A DNA stretch of 64,000 bases from Paenilisteria riparia FSL S10-1204 (GCF_000525995.1 NZ_AODL01000013.1:1-64000); one strand, 5' to 3'. Positions 7,551-20,651 are shown, counted from the stretch's first letter. Notes: generated by a model not told the origin, from the letters alone. A program made the numbers and translations.

Positions 7551-9242
7551 ATGCGCAGTGATAAAATTAAAAAAGGGGTCGAACAAGCTCCAGCTCGGAG
7601 TCTTCTACACGCCACAGGTCAAATAAAAAGTCCAGGTGATATGGACAAACCATTTATCGCCATTTGTAACTCTTATATCGATATCGTTCCAGGCCATGTG
7701 CATTTGCGAGAGCTTGCGGATATTGCGAAAGAAGCGATTCGTGAAGCTGGTGGTATTCCTTTTGAGTTCAATACGATTGGTGTCGATGACGGGATTGCAA
7801 TGGGACATATCGGGATGCGTTACTCCCTGCCGAGCCGTGAAGTCATTGCTGATGCTGCCGAAACCGTGATTAACGCCCACTGGTTCGATGGTGTTATGTA
7901 TATTCCGAACTGTGACAAAATTACACCTGGCATGTTACTTGCCTCTGTTAGAACGAATGTACCTGCTATTTTTTGTTCCGGTGGTCCGATGAAAGCTGGT
8001 CTTTCTGCTACTGGTAAAGCTTTGACGCTTTCTTCTATGTTCGAAGCGGTTGGTGCTTTTAAAGAAGGTAGCATGAGCCAAGAAGAATTTTTAGACATGG
8101 AAGCAAATGCGTGTCCGACATGTGGTTCTTGTGCTGGTATGTTTACGGCAAATTCGATGAACTGCTTGATGGAAGTGCTTGGTATGGCGGTTCCTTTCAA
8201 CGGGACAACGCTTGCTGTATCCGAAGCGCGTCGTGATTTGATTCGTGAATCGGCTTTCCATTTGATGGATCTTGTGAAAAAAGATATTCGTCCTCGCGAT
8301 ATTATTACACGTGATGCGATTGATGACGCTTTTGCACTTGATATGGCAATGGGAGGTTCTACTAACACCGTGCTTCACGTTCTGGCCCTTGCTAATGAAG
8401 CCGAAATCGATTATGACCTAGAGCGGATTAACGAAATCGCAAGTCGTGTTCCCTACCTATCCAAAATTGCTCCATCCTCTGCTTATTCGATGCATGACGT
8501 CCACGAAGCAGGCGGCGTTCCAGCTATTATGAAAGAACTCGTTGATCTTGGCGACGCAATTCATCCCGACCGAATCACCGTTACTGGCAAAACAATCCGC
8601 GAAAACGTAGAAGACGCCAAAATTAACAATACCGATGTTATCCATCCTAAAGAAAATCCCTATACAAAAACAGGCGGTCTCTCCATTCTATTCGGAAATA
8701 TCGCACCAAAAGGTTCGGCTATCAAAGTCGGCGGTGTTGACCCTTCTGTATCCGTGTTTACTGGAAAAGCGATTTGCTTTGATTCTCATGACGCAGCAGT
8801 TGAAGCAATTGATAATCATACCGTTCGCGAAGGTCATGTTGTCGTGATTCGCTATGAAGGTCCTCGAGGTGGCCCAGGAATGCCAGAAATGTTGGCCCCT
8901 ACTTCTTCCATCGTAGGACGCGGTTTAGGAAAAGACGTCGCACTCATTACAGACGGTCGTTTCTCTGGAGCAACGCGTGGTATCGCGATTGGGCATATCT
9001 CACCAGAAGCCGCAGCAGGTGGTCCGATTGCACTCATTGAAGATGGCGATACAATCGTGATCGATCTTCCAAACCGGACGCTAAACGTAGAAGTCGCGCC
9101 GGATGTCCTAGAAGCACGACGCGCCAACATTCCTAAATTTGTTCCGAAAATAAAAAAAGGTTATCTGGCACGCTACGCTGCACTTGTAACATCTGCCCAT
9201 ACCGGTGGCGTAATGAAACTTCCAGACGAATTCCTAGAATAA
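7551..9242 (+). CDS. ilvD: Dihydroxy-acid dehydratase
   Basis: Dehydrates dihydroxy-isovalerate and dihydroxy-methylvalerate to the keto acids that precede valine and isoleucine. It carries an iron-sulfur cluster: Cys in [10 protein letters not shown] and in [18 protein letters not shown]. The C-terminal half has MPEMLAPTS and the conserved [11 protein letters not shown] use the ATG at 7551 (MRSDKIKKG, 563 aa) because it matches family N-termini and has GGGG nine bases upstream. It is the first gene of the nine-gene branched-chain operon, with ilvB 18 bp downstream. Confidence 0.96.
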   Translation: MRSDKIKKGVEQAPARSLLHATGQIKSPGDMDKPFIAICNSYIDIVPGHVHLRELADIAKEAIREAGGIPFEFNTIGVDDGIAMGHIGMRYSLPSREVIADAAETVINAHWFDGVMYIPNCDKITPGMLLASVRTNVPAIFCSGGPMKAGLSATGKALTLSSMFEAVGAFKEGSMSQEEFLDMEANACPTCGSCAGMFTANSMNCLMEVLGMAVPFNGTTLAVSEARRDLIRESAFHLMDLVKKDIRPRDIITRDAIDDAFALDMAMGGSTNTVLHVLALANEAEIDYDLERINEIASRVPYLSKIAPSSAYSMHDVHEAGGVPAIMKELVDLGDAIHPDRITVTGKTIRENVEDAKINNTDVIHPKENPYTKTGGLSILFGNIAPKGSAIKVGGVDPSVSVFTGKAICFDSHDAAVEAIDNHTVREGHVVVIRYEGPRGGPGMPEMLAPTSSIVGRGLGKDVALITDGRFSGATRGIAIGHISPEAAAGGPIALIEDGDTIVIDLPNRTLNVEVAPDVLEARRANIPKFVPKIKKGYLARYAALVTSAHTGGVMKLPDEFLE

Positions 9243-9260
9243 TAAGGAGAGGTGAAAAGA

Positions 9261-10970
9261 ATGATGAAAGTAGAAAAGCAAACAGCAACGACAACGAACA
9301 ATGGTGCTGAACTATTAATTCAAGCTTTAAAAGCGCAGGACGTGGATATGATTTTTGGTTATCCAGGTGGTGCCGTACTTCCTTTGTACGATGCTTTTTA
9401 TGACTGTGATATTCCGCATATCTTAACGCGTCACGAACAAGGCGCGGTGCATGCTGCTGAAGGTTATGCGCGTGTAACTGGGAAAGCTGGAGTTGTCGTC
9501 GTAACTAGTGGCCCTGGTGCTACAAACGCACTAACAGGGATTGCTGATGCGATGAGCGACTCGATTCCACTCGTTGTTTTCACCGGGCAAGTTGCTACAC
9601 CAGGTATAGGAAAAGATGCGTTCCAAGAAGCCGACATGATTGGTTTAACGATTCCAATTACGAAATACAACTACCAAGTTCGCGATGTAAAAGATATTCC
9701 GAAAATTATTAAAGAAGCTTTCCATATCGCTACGACTGGACGTAAAGGCCCTGTTGTTATCGACTTACCGAAAGACATCTCCATTGCTTCGACTGATAAA
9801 GTCAACGATGACACTATCCATTTACCGGGCTACCAACCTACTGTGATGCCAAACAGAATGCAGCTTGAAAAATTGATGCAAGCCTTGGCCGAAGCAAGCA
9901 AACCTGTTATTTTGGCAGGTGCGGGTGTGAATCATGCTCGTGCTACGGCAGAGTTGCTTGATTTTGCAGAAAAGTATCAAATCCCAGTCGTTAATACACT
10001 ACTTGGACTTGGTAGTTTCCCGCAGAATCACCCCCTCTTCCTCGGAATGGGTGGAATGCATGGTTCCTATGCTGCGAACATGGCGCTCACCGACCCAGAT
10101 TTGCTGATTAACTTCGGTTCTCGGTTCGATGATCGGGTTGTAGGTGTCCCAAAAGAGTTCGCAAAAAACGCCGTTATTGCACATATTGATATTGATCCTG
10201 CGGAGATTGGCAAAGTATTAACAACGAAAATCCCGATTGTTGCAGATATTAAAGAAACGCTGACACAATTGCTTGATATCGAAATTCCTGAAAAAGCAGA
10301 TACGAGTCACTGGTACAAACTAAATATGACTCGCAAAGAGCGCCATCCGTTCACGTATAATCGCGATGCAAAAACCGAAATCAAACCGCAAAAAGTCATT
10401 GAAATCATCGGTGATATCACAGCAGGTAAAGCATTAGTCGCGACCGATGTTGGCCAGCACCAAATGTGGGTTGCACAATTTTATCCATTTAGTCATGACC
10501 ACCAAATTATGACGAGTGGCGGACTTGGAACGATGGGCTTTGGCTTCCCTGCTGCCATTGGTGCACAGCTTGCTTATCCTGAACAAACCGTTGTTGCTTT
10601 TGTTGGAGACGGTGGTTTCCAAATGACCAATCAAGAACTTGCTATTTTAAATGATTATATGATTAATCTAAAAGTCGTGATTTTAAATAATAGCACACTC
10701 GGCATGGTACGCCAATGGCAAGAGAAGTTCCATAACGAACGTTACTCCCATTCGATTTTCCAAAGCCAGCCTGATTTTGTGAAACTTTCCGAAGCTTATG
10801 GTGTAAAAGCAGTTCGCCTGACGGACCCGACGACACTAGAAGCTGATTTAGCGGAAGCTTTTGCTTACCCTGGTCCAATGGTTATTGATTGTGTGATTTC
10901 ACAAAATGAGCTCGTGTTGCCGATGATTCCACCAGGTAAAGCGAATCATCAAATGGAAGGAGTGGAATAA
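9261..10970 (+). CDS. ilvB: Acetolactate synthase, catalytic subunit
   Basis: Thiamine-diphosphate enzyme that joins pyruvate with pyruvate or 2-oxobutyrate, the first common step to valine, leucine and isoleucine. The 569-aa protein has the N-terminal PYR domain with [14 protein letters not shown] and the catalytic Glu in [16 protein letters not shown] middle FAD-type domain follows. The C-terminal ThDP motif [12 protein letters not shown] runs to [12 protein letters not shown]. The ATG at 9261 sits eight bases after GGAGAGG; an earlier GTG at 9252 overlaps that site and is unlikely. ilvN follows without a gap. Confidence 0.96.
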   Translation: MMKVEKQTATTTNNGAELLIQALKAQDVDMIFGYPGGAVLPLYDAFYDCDIPHILTRHEQGAVHAAEGYARVTGKAGVVVVTSGPGATNALTGIADAMSDSIPLVVFTGQVATPGIGKDAFQEADMIGLTIPITKYNYQVRDVKDIPKIIKEAFHIATTGRKGPVVIDLPKDISIASTDKVNDDTIHLPGYQPTVMPNRMQLEKLMQALAEASKPVILAGAGVNHARATAELLDFAEKYQIPVVNTLLGLGSFPQNHPLFLGMGGMHGSYAANMALTDPDLLINFGSRFDDRVVGVPKEFAKNAVIAHIDIDPAEIGKVLTTKIPIVADIKETLTQLLDIEIPEKADTSHWYKLNMTRKERHPFTYNRDAKTEIKPQKVIEIIGDITAGKALVATDVGQHQMWVAQFYPFSHDHQIMTSGGLGTMGFGFPAAIGAQLAYPEQTVVAFVGDGGFQMTNQELAILNDYMINLKVVILNNSTLGMVRQWQEKFHNERYSHSIFQSQPDFVKLSEAYGVKAVRLTDPTTLEADLAEAFAYPGPMVIDCVISQNELVLPMIPPGKANHQMEGVE

Positions 10971-12514
<1,544 letters not shown>

Positions 12515-12528
12515 TAGGAAGAGAAATT

Positions 12529-12560
12529 GGGGATACGCAAAACTCGCCTGTCCCCTTTTC
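12529..12560 (+). terminator. Weak hairpin between ilvC and leuA
   Basis: GGGGA (12529-12533) pairs with TCCCC (12551-12555), followed by TTTTC. The stem is only five bases. It could be a partial terminator or processing site tuning leu relative to ilv expression, but the support is weak. Confidence 0.35.
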
Positions 12561-12579
12561 TAATATGAGGTGAAAAAAC

Positions 12580-14118
12580 ATGGCTTATATTCAATTTTTT
12601 GATACGACGCTTCGTGATGGGGAACAAACGCCTGGCGTCAACTTTAACCAGCAAGAAAAAATTCAAATTGCCAAACAGTTGGAAACGTACGGTATCGATG
12701 TTATCGAAGCAGGATTCCCGATTGCATCTGATGGTGACTTCCATTCTGTAAAAGAAATTGCTAGTGTGATTAAAAATGCAACGGTTTGTGGTTTAGCACG
12801 CTCGGTGGAACGCGATATTGATCGTGCCTATGAAGCGCTTCGTGACGCAGCAAACGCTCAAGTTCATGTTTTTCTTGCTACTAGTGATGTACATATGAAA
12901 CATAAGTTAAAAATGAGCCGAGCCGAAGTTTTGCAGTCGATTAGCCATCATGTGGCCCACGCGCGTAAGCTTTTCCCAATCGTGCAGTTCTCACCCGAAG
13001 ATGCGACGCGTACGGATCCTGCGTTCTTGGTACAAGCTGTGCAGGCTGCGATTGATGCTGGTGCAACGGTGATTAATATTCCAGATACGGTTGGTTTTAC
13101 GAACCCGACGGAGTTTGGTGCGCTTTTCCGCTACTTGCGTGAAAATATTCCGCGTTTTGATGAAGTCATTTTTTCGACGCATTGTCACGATGATCTCGGT
13201 ATGTCGGTTGCCAATGCGCTTTCGGCGATTGAAAACGGGGCACGACGTGTTGAAGGAACGATTAACGGGATTGGCGAACGTGCTGGGAATACAGCGCTTG
13301 AAGAAGTTGCGGTTGCCTTGCATATTCGCAATGATTACTATAAATCGGAATCAGGCATTATTTTGAATCAGACGAAGAAAACGAGTGACTTGATTAGTCG
13401 CCTTTCTGGGATGCCTGTTCCGCGTAACAAAGCGATTATCGGTGGCAATGCCTACGCGCATGAATCTGGTATTCACCAAGACGGTGTGCTAAAAGAGCCT
13501 ACGACTTACGAAATTATTACGCCTGCCCTTGTCGGTGTCGAGAAAAACTCCTTGCCACTCGGTAAACTTTCTGGACGTCATGCTTTTGTGACTCGCATGG
13601 AAGAGCTCGGTTATACACTGACCGACGAAGAGAAAAATGATGCTTTCAAACGCTTCAAACATTTGGCCGATGTGAAAAAAGACGTGACGGAAGACGATTT
13701 GCACGCGTTGATTCTTGGTCAAAGTTCCGAACAAGAGGTCGAGTTGAATCATCTACAAGTACAATATGTGACTGGTGGTGTGCAAGGCGCAATTATCCGC
13801 ATTCATACCGAAGATGGTACGGTATTAGAAGATGCGGCGACTGGTGCTGGTAGTATTGAAGCGATTTACAATACGATTAACCGCCTCCTAGAACAAGATG
13901 TGACATTAACAGATTACCGCATTCAAGCCATTACAGCTGGACACGACGCCCAAGCTGAAGTACATGTTGTCGTTCAAGATAACCAAGGCGAAACCTACCA
14001 CGGAATTGGTATTGATAACGATGTTTTAACTGCATCCGCCAAGTCTTATCTACACGCAAGCGCCAAAGCCTCGGCTACAAAACAACAATCCACGAATGAG
14101 GAGGTACCAGTCAAGTGA
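12580..14118 (+). CDS. leuA: 2-isopropylmalate synthase
   Basis: Condenses acetyl-CoA with 2-ketoisovalerate, the committed step of leucine synthesis. The 512-aa protein opens with [17 protein letters not shown], the HMGL-like TIM-barrel signature. The metal ligands include HCHDDLGM near residue 203 and NGIGERAGN near residue 228. The HESGIHQDG motif is near residue 295. The C-terminal LeuA regulatory domain, which binds leucine for feedback inhibition, occupies about residues 380-500. The start follows GAGGTG. Its stop overlaps the leuB GTG start (GTGA). Confidence 0.96.
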   Translation: MAYIQFFDTTLRDGEQTPGVNFNQQEKIQIAKQLETYGIDVIEAGFPIASDGDFHSVKEIASVIKNATVCGLARSVERDIDRAYEALRDAANAQVHVFLATSDVHMKHKLKMSRAEVLQSISHHVAHARKLFPIVQFSPEDATRTDPAFLVQAVQAAIDAGATVINIPDTVGFTNPTEFGALFRYLRENIPRFDEVIFSTHCHDDLGMSVANALSAIENGARRVEGTINGIGERAGNTALEEVAVALHIRNDYYKSESGIILNQTKKTSDLISRLSGMPVPRNKAIIGGNAYAHESGIHQDGVLKEPTTYEIITPALVGVEKNSLPLGKLSGRHAFVTRMEELGYTLTDEEKNDAFKRFKHLADVKKDVTEDDLHALILGQSSEQEVELNHLQVQYVTGGVQGAIIRIHTEDGTVLEDAATGAGSIEAIYNTINRLLEQDVTLTDYRIQAITAGHDAQAEVHVVVQDNQGETYHGIGIDNDVLTASAKSYLHASAKASATKQQSTNEEVPVK

Positions 14119-15166
14119 GCTACTCCATAACAGCCTTCCTGGCGACGGGATTGGACCAGAAATCATGGCAAGCGGTTTAGAAATACTCGAAACCCTCGCC
14201 ACAAAATTCCAGCTCGATTTCACAATCGAAATACATCCATTCGGCGGTGCCGGCATTGACGCACATTCCGACCCACTACCAGATACAACACTTGCCGCAT
14301 GCCAAAATGCAGATGCCATTTTGCTTGGCGCGATTGGTGGGCCCAAATGGGATGACGCGCCAAAACGTCCAGAACAAGGACTGCTTGCTCTTCGCAAAGC
14401 GCTCGGTTTGTTTGCTAATATCCGTCCTATTCAAGTACCAGCGAGCATCACGCACCTTTCGCCTTTAAAACGGGAGATTGTTGAAGGAACTGATTTTATC
14501 GTCGTTCGCGAACTGACTGGCGGCATTTATTTCGGCGAACCAAAACATTGGGACGAAAACGGCGCGGTGGACACATTAACATATACAGCCGCCGAAATCG
14601 AACGCATTGCAGTCCAAGCATTTGAATTAGCGAAAACAAGACGCCATAAAGTTACGTCTGTCGACAAAGCCAATGTCCTTGCTTCTAGTAAGCTATGGCG
14701 CCAAGTCGTTGAACAAGTAGCAATGCGCTATCCAGAAGTGACCTTAGAACATCTCTACGTAGATGCTGCAGCGATGATTCTCATTCAGCGCCCTACCACA
14801 TTTGACGTTATCGTGACAGAAAATATGTTTGGCGACATTTTAAGCGACGAGGCCTCTGTTCTTACCGGTTCGCTCGGCATGTTGCCTTCTGCTAGCCATC
14901 CAGAATCAGGACCTTCGCTATACGAACCAATTCACGGCTCAGCGCCAGACATCGCAGGCCAAGACATTGCGAACCCGATGTCCATGATTTCATCGATTTC
15001 GATGATGCTGCGGCAATCATTTCAACTTTTTGAAGCAGCAGATTATTTAGATCAAGCAGCCGCAGATACGATGGCAGCCGGTTTCCTGACGAAAGACCTC
15101 GGTGGCAATACATCGACTACTGATTTTACAAAAGAAGTTAAAAAACGAGTTAAAGGAGGAGAATAA
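14115..15166 (+). CDS. leuB: 3-isopropylmalate dehydrogenase, with apparent N-terminal frameshift
   Basis: NAD-dependent oxidation and decarboxylation of 3-isopropylmalate. The natural start is GTG at 14115, overlapping the leuA stop as GTGA and preceded by GAGGAGG. It reads (M)SYSITA and then loses frame at a CC doublet (14134-14135); adding one C restores [11 protein letters not shown]. The repaired length is 350 aa. Later features are normal: [10 protein letters not shown] near residue 75, [10 protein letters not shown], the [14 protein letters not shown] segment, and [22 protein letters not shown]. The alternative ATG at 14096 gives an atypical N-terminus. I infer a sequencing deletion. 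Confidence 0.9.
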
Positions 15167-15168
15167 CA

Positions 15169-16566
15169 ATGGCTAAAACAATGTTCGATAAATTGTGGGA
15201 TCGTCACGTCATATTTGGAAAAGAAGGTGAACCGCAATTATTATACATCGACCTGCATTTGGTACATGAAGTTACCTCCCCTCAAGCATTTGAAGGATTG
15301 CGAATGGAAGGAAGAAAAGTCCGCCGCACAGATCGTACATTTGCAACAATGGATCATAACGTCCCAACCGAAGATATTTTCAACATTCACGACGTCGTTG
15401 CAAAAAAACAAATCGATGCCCTTCGCAAAAACTGTGAAGAGTTCGGCGTAACACTTGCTGATGTCGGCAGTGAACGCCAAGGTATCGTACACATGGTAGG
15501 ACCTGAAACCGGGCTAACACAGCCGGGCAAAACAATTGTATGTGGTGACTCACATACAGCAACACATGGCGCTTTTGGGGCAATGGCTTTTGGTATTGGC
15601 TCCAGTGAAGTTGAACATGTCCTTGCTACGCAGTCCATCTGGCAACAAAAACCAAAATCAATGGGTGTCAAAATTAACGGTACCCTTCCAAAAGGTGTGT
15701 ACGCCAAAGACATCATTCTCCACCTAATCGCAACATACGGCGTCTCATTTGGTAGCGGATATGCCGTCGAATACTACGGAGAAGCCGTTCGCAATATGAC
15801 GATGGAAGAACGCATGACCATCTGTAACATGTCTATCGAAGGTGGCGCTAAAATGGGCATGATGGCTCCCGACGAAACAACATTCACCTACATCAAAGGT
15901 CGCGAATACGCACCAACCAATTGGGAAGAAGCTGTCGCCGATTGGAAAACACTACCAAGCGATGCAGACGCAACATATGATCGTGACATCGAAATCGATG
16001 TTTCTGAGCTAGCACCATATGTCACGTGGGGAACCAACCCTGGCATGGGCGTCCCAGTCACACAAGCCTTCCCTGCTATCGAAAATGGCAATGATAAGCG
16101 CGCGTATCAATACATGGGACTAGAACCTGGACAAACCGCATCGGACATCGATTTAGGCTACGTTTTCATTGGCTCTTGCACGAATTCACGTCTTTCCGAT
16201 CTCGAAGAAGCCGCACAAATCGTCAAAGGCAAGCAAGTCGCCGATGGTATTCGTGCCATGGTTGTTCCTGGTTCCCGCCAAGTCCGGCTTGCCGCTGAAC
16301 GTATCGGGTTGGACCAAATTTTCATCGACGCAGGTTTTGAATGGCGTGAGCCTGGTTGTTCGATGTGTCTAGGCATGAACCCCGACCAAGTACCAGAAGG
16401 CGTGCACTGTGCCTCCACGTCCAATCGTAATTTTGAAGGACGACAAGGAAAAGGCGCACGAACTCACTTAGTAAGCCCGGCAATGGCTGCAGCAGCAGCG
16501 ATTCACGGTCGCTTTATCGATATTCGCAAAGGAGTGTGGCAAAATGGAAGCAATGGTGTTGCATAA
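15169..16566 (+). CDS. leuC: 3-isopropylmalate dehydratase, large subunit
   Basis: Aconitase-family subunit (465 aa) that, with LeuD, converts 2- to 3-isopropylmalate. Three cysteines for the [4Fe-4S] cluster are visible: one in [13 protein letters not shown] near residue 345 and two in [10 protein letters not shown] near residue 407. [13 protein letters not shown] near residue 127 is the other family signature. The start follows AAGGAGGAG in the leuB-leuC junction, 2 bp after the leuB stop. It overlaps leuD by 23 bp, indicating tight coupling of the two subunits. Confidence 0.96.
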   Translation: MAKTMFDKLWDRHVIFGKEGEPQLLYIDLHLVHEVTSPQAFEGLRMEGRKVRRTDRTFATMDHNVPTEDIFNIHDVVAKKQIDALRKNCEEFGVTLADVGSERQGIVHMVGPETGLTQPGKTIVCGDSHTATHGAFGAMAFGIGSSEVEHVLATQSIWQQKPKSMGVKINGTLPKGVYAKDIILHLIATYGVSFGSGYAVEYYGEAVRNMTMEERMTICNMSIEGGAKMGMMAPDETTFTYIKGREYAPTNWEEAVADWKTLPSDADATYDRDIEIDVSELAPYVTWGTNPGMGVPVTQAFPAIENGNDKRAYQYMGLEPGQTASDIDLGYVFIGSCTNSRLSDLEEAAQIVKGKQVADGIRAMVVPGSRQVRLAAERIGLDQIFIDAGFEWREPGCSMCLGMNPDQVPEGVHCASTSNRNFEGRQGKGARTHLVSPAMAAAAAIHGRFIDIRKGVWQNGSNGVA

Positions 16567-17125
16567 AGGACGCACAGTCGCCCTAATGAATGACAATATA
16601 GATACCGATCAAATTATCCCAAAACAATTTCTAAAACGCATCGAACGAACAGGATTTGGCGAATTTCTCTTTGACGAATGGCGCTACCTTCCTGATCGTT
16701 CCTTAAATCCTGATTTCCCACTCAATGCACCCGACCGTCAAGAAGCAACCATCCTGATTACAGGCGAGAACTTCGGTTGTGGCTCTAGCCGTGAACACGC
16801 ACCATGGGCCCTGCTTGACTACCGTTTCCGCATTATTATTGCCGGTGGGTACAGCGATATTTTTTACATGAACTGCACGAAAAATGGTATTTTGCCAATC
16901 AGTTTGCCAAAAGAAGCGCGTGAGAAGTTGGCGGGAATTCCAGCTTCTGAAGAAATCGCCGTTGATTTGCCGAAACAGCAAGTTATTAGCTCTGTTGGCA
17001 CTTATGATTTTGAGATTGATGCAACGTGGAAAGAAAAATTCATGAAAGGGCTTGACGATATCGCCCAAACTATGGAACATGAAGCAATGATTACCGCATA
17101 TGAAAACCAAGCGCGCGCTTATTAA
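16544..17125 (+). CDS. leuD: 3-isopropylmalate dehydratase, small subunit
   Basis: Swivel domain of isopropylmalate isomerase, 193 aa, partner of LeuC. It has [13 protein letters not shown] near residue 18 and the substrate-contact loop [17 protein letters not shown] near residue 72. The start ATG at 16544 lies inside the leuC end and is preceded by AAAGGAGTG; a second ATG three codons on is also possible. It is followed by ilvA 20 bp later in the same operon. Confidence 0.95.
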   Translation: MEAMVLHKGRTVALMNDNIDTDQIIPKQFLKRIERTGFGEFLFDEWRYLPDRSLNPDFPLNAPDRQEATILITGENFGCGSSREHAPWALLDYRFRIIIAGGYSDIFYMNCTKNGILPISLPKEAREKLAGIPASEEIAVDLPKQQVISSVGTYDFEIDATWKEKFMKGLDDIAQTMEHEAMITAYENQARAY

Positions 17126-17145
17126 ACAAAGGATGTGAGGAAATT

Positions 17146-18415
17146 ATGGAAATGGTTGATGTCGATGCTTTAGTCAGTAAACAAGACGTGCTTGACGCTC
17201 ATGATACGCTAAAATCAATCGTCAAACACACACCTCTTGAAAAAGACTATTATTTATCGCAAAAATATGACTGCAATGTCTACTTAAAACGGGAAGATTT
17301 GCAATGGGTTCGTTCGTTCAAATTACGCGGTGCCTACTATGCCATCGCTCAATTAACCCACGACCAATTAAAAAATGGTGTTACATGTGCCAGCGCAGGA
17401 AACCATGCACAAGGAGTCGCCTTTACATGTCAAAAGCTTGGCGTGCCTGCAACGATTTTCATGCCCACTACAACGCCCCAACAAAAAGTGTCGCAAGTGA
17501 AATTTTTCGGTGGTGAATTTGTGGAAGTTCGTCTGACTGGTGATACATTTGATGCTTCGGCGTACTCTGCGAAGAAATTCAGCGCGGAGCATAACAAAAC
17601 GTTTATTGCCCCGTTTGATGATGCGAATATCATTGCTGGACAAGGCACGGTTGCCGTGGAAATGCTCGATGATTTAGATGCAGATTCCTGCGATTTCGTT
17701 TTTGCAGCCATTGGCGGTGGTGGTTTGGTTTCTGGCGTGGCATCGTACGTTAAAGCTGTGAGCCCCGAGACGACGATTATTGGTGTAGAACCCGCTGGTG
17801 CGCCTTCGATGGCTAAATCATTACTTGCTGGCAAGGTCGTCAATCTTCCGAAAATCGATAAGTTCGTAGACGGCGCTGCGGTAAAACAAGTCGGCCAACT
17901 AACCTACCAACACTGCGCGAAGCTCGTTGATGAAGTAACCGAAGTCGATGAAGGCGAAGTATGCTCCACTATCTTAGACATGTACACAAAACAAGCCATT
18001 GTCGCCGAGCCTGCAGGTGCTCTGTCAGTCGCAGCCCTCAACCATTTCCGCCAACAGATCAAAGGTAAAAACGTTATTTGCATTGTCAGCGGCGGTAACA
18101 ATGACATCAACCGTATGCAAGAGATTGAAGAGCGTTCTCTCGTATTTGAAGGCTTAAAACATTACTTTATCGTGAACTTCCCACAACGCCCGGGGCGCTT
18201 TGCGCGAATTCGTAAACGATGTCCTTGGTCCCTACGATGATATTACAAAATTCGAATACACAAAAAAAGTAAATCGGAATCAAGGTCCCGTTATCATCGG
18301 CGTCCTGCTTCAAAATCCAAATGATTATGAGAAATTATTAGAGCGAATTGCCGTTTTTGATCCAAGCTTCATGCCCATTAACGACAATCAAATGCTCTAT
18401 ACGCTTCTTGTATAA
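17146..18415 (+). CDS. ilvA: Threonine deaminase (biosynthetic), with apparent frameshift
   Basis: PLP enzyme making 2-oxobutyrate from threonine, the first isoleucine-specific step. The PLP lysine is in [11 protein letters not shown] near residue 54, [10 protein letters not shown] near residue 85 contacts the substrate, and GGGGLVSG near residue 189 binds phosphate. After PQRPG the frame breaks in GGGG (18192-18195). Removing one G restores [20 protein letters not shown], the single ACT-like regulatory domain, through the stop at 18415. The repaired protein is 422 aa, normal for the short IlvA class. It is last in the operon and is followed by a terminator. Confidence 0.9.
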
Positions 18416-18421
18416 TGACTT

Positions 18422-18455
18422 AAAAAGATGCTGTCCACGTGGCAGGTCTTTTTTT
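18422..18455 (+). terminator. Terminator of the ilv-leu operon
   Basis: AAAAAGA and TCTTTTTTT arms with inner CTG/CAG and CC/GG pairing, directly after the ilvA stop. The run of seven T supports rho-independent termination. Confidence 0.8.
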
Positions 18456-18469
18456 GTGTAATATATTAC

Positions 18470-18498
18470 TTTATTTCATTACTCCAAACGTGTATACT
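18470..18498 (+). promoter_or_regulatory. Putative budA promoter
   Basis: TATACT (18493-18498) has TTTATT (18470-18475) 17 bp upstream, placed between the operon terminator and budA. The -35 is weak. Confidence 0.45.
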
Positions 18499-18562
18499 GT
18501 TACAAACAGAATAGGTAGATGCTCGTGCTTCACAAAAAAACTGGTGAAAGAAGTGATTTCAA

Positions 18563-19288
18563 ATGACCGATTCAAGTAAAAACAGACTTTTTCAGCATGC
18601 TACATTAGCGGCATTGCTTGGTGGGCTTTATGGTGGCTCTACAACATTTAAAGAATTGTTAACGCATGGAGATTTAGGGATTGGGACACTTGATTCTCTT
18701 GATGGCGAACTGGTGATTTTAGATGGGGTTGCCTATCAAATACGGGCAGATGGGGAAGCGTATCGCATGGAAGAGAGCGATACGACGCCTTACGCGATGG
18801 TCACATTTTTTGAAGCGGATTTTAAATTTGATGTAAATCAATTGATGACAAAAGAAGCGTTAGAAACACGTATCGCATCCTTAACGCAAGGACCTAATCT
18901 TTTTTATTCGGTTAAAATGACGGGAAATTTCCGTATCGTCCATACTCGAACTGTGCAGAAGCAGTCGCGCCCTTTTCTTCCACTCATGGAAATTTCGAAT
19001 GATCAGTGTACCTATGAGCTGGAATACATCACAGGAACCATTGTTGGTTTTTGGTCTCCTACGTATCTTCAAGGTGTATACGTGCCTGGGTACCATCTGC
19101 ATTTCATTGATGATTTACGGAAAGTTGGCGGACACGTTTTTGATTATGAAATCCTGGAAGGCCGTATTGAAATCTCGCGACAAACTGGAATTGAAATTGA
19201 ATTACCTCAAAATACTGATTATTTAAAGAGCAATTTAGAAAATCCAGAAATAGACACCCAAATTGAATCGATTGAAAAAGATGATTAA
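18563..19288 (+). CDS. budA: Alpha-acetolactate decarboxylase
   Basis: Zinc enzyme converting acetolactate to acetoin, an overflow route that removes surplus pyruvate and the IlvB product. The 241-aa protein is all beta. The metal-binding histidines are in YHLHFIDDLRKVGGHVFDY near residues 176-194. The glutamate of YELEYITGT and the arginine in RIVHTRTV are family features. The start ATG follows GGTGAAAGAAGTG. Its place directly after the branched-chain operon matches Listeria, where it can drain acetolactate when branched-chain amino acids are plentiful. Confidence 0.93.
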   Translation: MTDSSKNRLFQHATLAALLGGLYGGSTTFKELLTHGDLGIGTLDSLDGELVILDGVAYQIRADGEAYRMEESDTTPYAMVTFFEADFKFDVNQLMTKEALETRIASLTQGPNLFYSVKMTGNFRIVHTRTVQKQSRPFLPLMEISNDQCTYELEYITGTIVGFWSPTYLQGVYVPGYHLHFIDDLRKVGGHVFDYEILEGRIEISRQTGIEIELPQNTDYLKSNLENPEIDTQIESIEKDD

Positions 19289-19289
19289 A

Positions 19290-19334
19290 AAAAGATTGAG
19301 TAACCGCCAAAAATGACAGTCACTCAATCTTTAT
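19290..19334. terminator. Bidirectional terminator between budA and csp
   Basis: AAAGATTGAGT (19291-19301) pairs with ACTCAATCTTT (19322-19332), flanked by A and T tracts on both sides. It can serve the convergent budA and csp genes. Confidence 0.8.
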
Positions 19335-19355
19335 TCGCGTACTCTTGCTACCAAA

Positions 19356-19556
19356 TTAAAGCTTAGTTACGTTATCAGCTTGAGGTCCGCGTTGTCCTTC
19401 AACGATTTCAAACTCAACTTTTTGACCTTCGTCAAGTGTTTTGAAACCTTCTCCTTGAATTGCGCTGAAGTGTACGAATACATCGTCGCCGCCTTCAACT
19501 TCAATAAATCCAAAACCTTTTTCGCCATTGAACCATTTTACTGTACCTTCTTGCAT
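19356..19556 (-). CDS. csp: Cold-shock protein (CspA family)
   Basis: 66-aa single-domain OB-fold RNA chaperone that binds single-stranded nucleic acids. Both RNA-binding motifs are present: KGFGFIEV (residues 13-20) and VFVHFS (26-31). The length and sequence match Listeria CspB/CspL proteins; the exact paralogue is not certain. GGAGG lies upstream of the ATG. The promoter is about 150 bp upstream, giving a long 5' leader as in thermoregulated csp mRNAs. Confidence 0.95.
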   Translation of the reverse strand: MQEGTVKWFNGEKGFGFIEVEGGDDVFVHFSAIQGEGFKTLDEGQKVEFEIVEGQRGPQADNVTKL

Positions 19557-19708
19557 GTGTCAAAAACCTCCAAAAATTTTTTTCTTAATATGTTCCTTTT
19601 ACAAATACAAAACTTACTGGGAAACTGCTAAACAACAAGCTTACCTTTGTTTTCATATAAAAATTCACATATTATAAAAGATACTCATCATACAAAGAAC
19701 CAATATCC

Positions 19709-19737
19709 TTTATAACATGTGAATAAACTCTTGCCAA
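19709..19737 (-). promoter_or_regulatory. csp promoter with long 5' leader
   Basis: On the minus strand, TTGGCA (19732-19737) and TATAAA (19709-19714) have 17-bp spacing. The transcript would carry about 145 nt of leader before the csp ATG, typical of cold-shock mRNAs. The stretch up to the next terminator (19740-19895) holds only a possible cre-like site. Confidence 0.65.
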
Positions 19738-19796
19738 ACCCACAGCATCCCAACAATGCACAAAAAGGGCAATATTAATTTTTATTGATACACCTA

Positions 19797-19811
19797 TTTT
19801 AACGCTTTCAT
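19797..19811 (-). promoter_or_regulatory. Possible cre (CcpA) site
   Basis: ATGAAAGCGTTAAAA on the minus strand matches 14 of 15 positions of the cre consensus WTGNAARCGNWWNCA. It sits about 60 bp upstream of the csp -35, an odd place for repression, so this may be chance. Confidence 0.3.
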
Positions 19812-19895
19812 TCTAAAAATGCAAGTAATATTTACCTATGTTAAAGAATATTTTCAGGACATAAGAAGTGCCTTATTTCACAATATTTCACTACG

Positions 19896-19933
19896 AAAAA
19901 ACCGCGGTTGGCATATTAGCCTATCGCGGTTTT
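19896..19933 (-). terminator. Terminator after the PAP2 gene
   Basis: AAAAAACCGCG (19896-19906) and CGCGGTTTT (19925-19933) form a strong stem. On the minus strand it ends in T's, just beyond the PAP2 gene stop. Confidence 0.8.
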
Positions 19934-19938
19934 GTTAA

Positions 19939-20631
19939 CTATTTTATGACACTACGATCTCTAATACGCCATTTCACTAATAAGTTATGCAGTGGTTCGC
20001 GTACTAGGAAATATACACCTAATGAGATGAAGATGGAAGCAATTCCGAAAAGGAAGCCACCAAATACATCTGTGGGGTAATGCACGCCTAAATAAACGCG
20101 GGAATACATGATGAAGAAAATCCAGCCTAAGCCAACAACGCCAATCACAATTTTCGCCCACATTTGTCTTACTGTAAAAATTAAGAACATCGCTGCTAAG
20201 CCGTAAAAAACAGTGCTCCCTGTTGCATGGCCACTCGGAAAGCTAAAACCAGTCTCAGCAATCAATCGATCAAAGTTAGGGCGTGGTCTTTGAAAAATAT
20301 CTTTTAAGATTGTGTTCAGTAAAACCGCACATACAAGTACAGTCCCGCCAAACCATAAGCCTACAACAAACTTACGCATAAAGAATAAAATAACGACAAC
20401 GATAACAGTTAAAATAATAGCGGTTTCCGCGCTTCCGATAGTTGTCAAAGTCTCAATCAAGCTTGTTTTGGAAGCGGAAATATTTGTTTGAATCCGGCTA
20501 ATCCAATTTAAGTCAAATTTGGCAACCCAGCGCGGCTCTGAATTAACAGCCAGTGCCACGATGATAAAAATTAGTAGGGCAAAACCACCGATTACGAATA
20601 GCGGAATTGCTTTCTTTTTGTTTGTGTTCAT
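19939..20631 (-). CDS. PAP2-family membrane phosphatase
   Basis: Integral membrane lipid or prenyl-phosphate phosphatase of the type-2 phosphatidic acid phosphatase family, about 230 aa. The three catalytic motifs are present: KDIFQRPRP, FPSGHATGS, and SRVYLGVHYPTDV. About six hydrophobic helices surround them, with the active site predicted outside. The substrate may be undecaprenyl-PP, phosphatidylglycerol phosphate or similar; sequence alone does not decide. I choose ATG 20631 (MNTNKKKAIP) because GAGGAG lies seven bases upstream. It is 20 bp downstream of dapF, probably the same transcript. Confidence 0.88.
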   Translation of the reverse strand: MNTNKKKAIPLFVIGGFALLIFIIVALAVNSEPRWVAKFDLNWISRIQTNISASKTSLIETLTTIGSAETAIILTVIVVVILFFMRKFVVGLWFGGTVLVCAVLLNTILKDIFQRPRPNFDRLIAETGFSFPSGHATGSTVFYGLAAMFLIFTVRQMWAKIVIGVVGLGWIFFIMYSRVYLGVHYPTDVFGGFLFGIASIFISLGVYFLVREPLHNLLVKWRIRDRSVIK

Positions 20632-20651
20632 ACATGTGCTCCTCACATCAC

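Noticed and set aside
12529-12560. True operon terminator between ilvC and leuA
   Set aside because: The stem is only five pairs with four T; leuA has no clear promoter of its own, so read-through is expected.
19797-19811. Firm CcpA regulation of csp or budA
   Set aside because: The cre match is good but lies away from either promoter in an AT-rich gap; kept only as a low-confidence feature.
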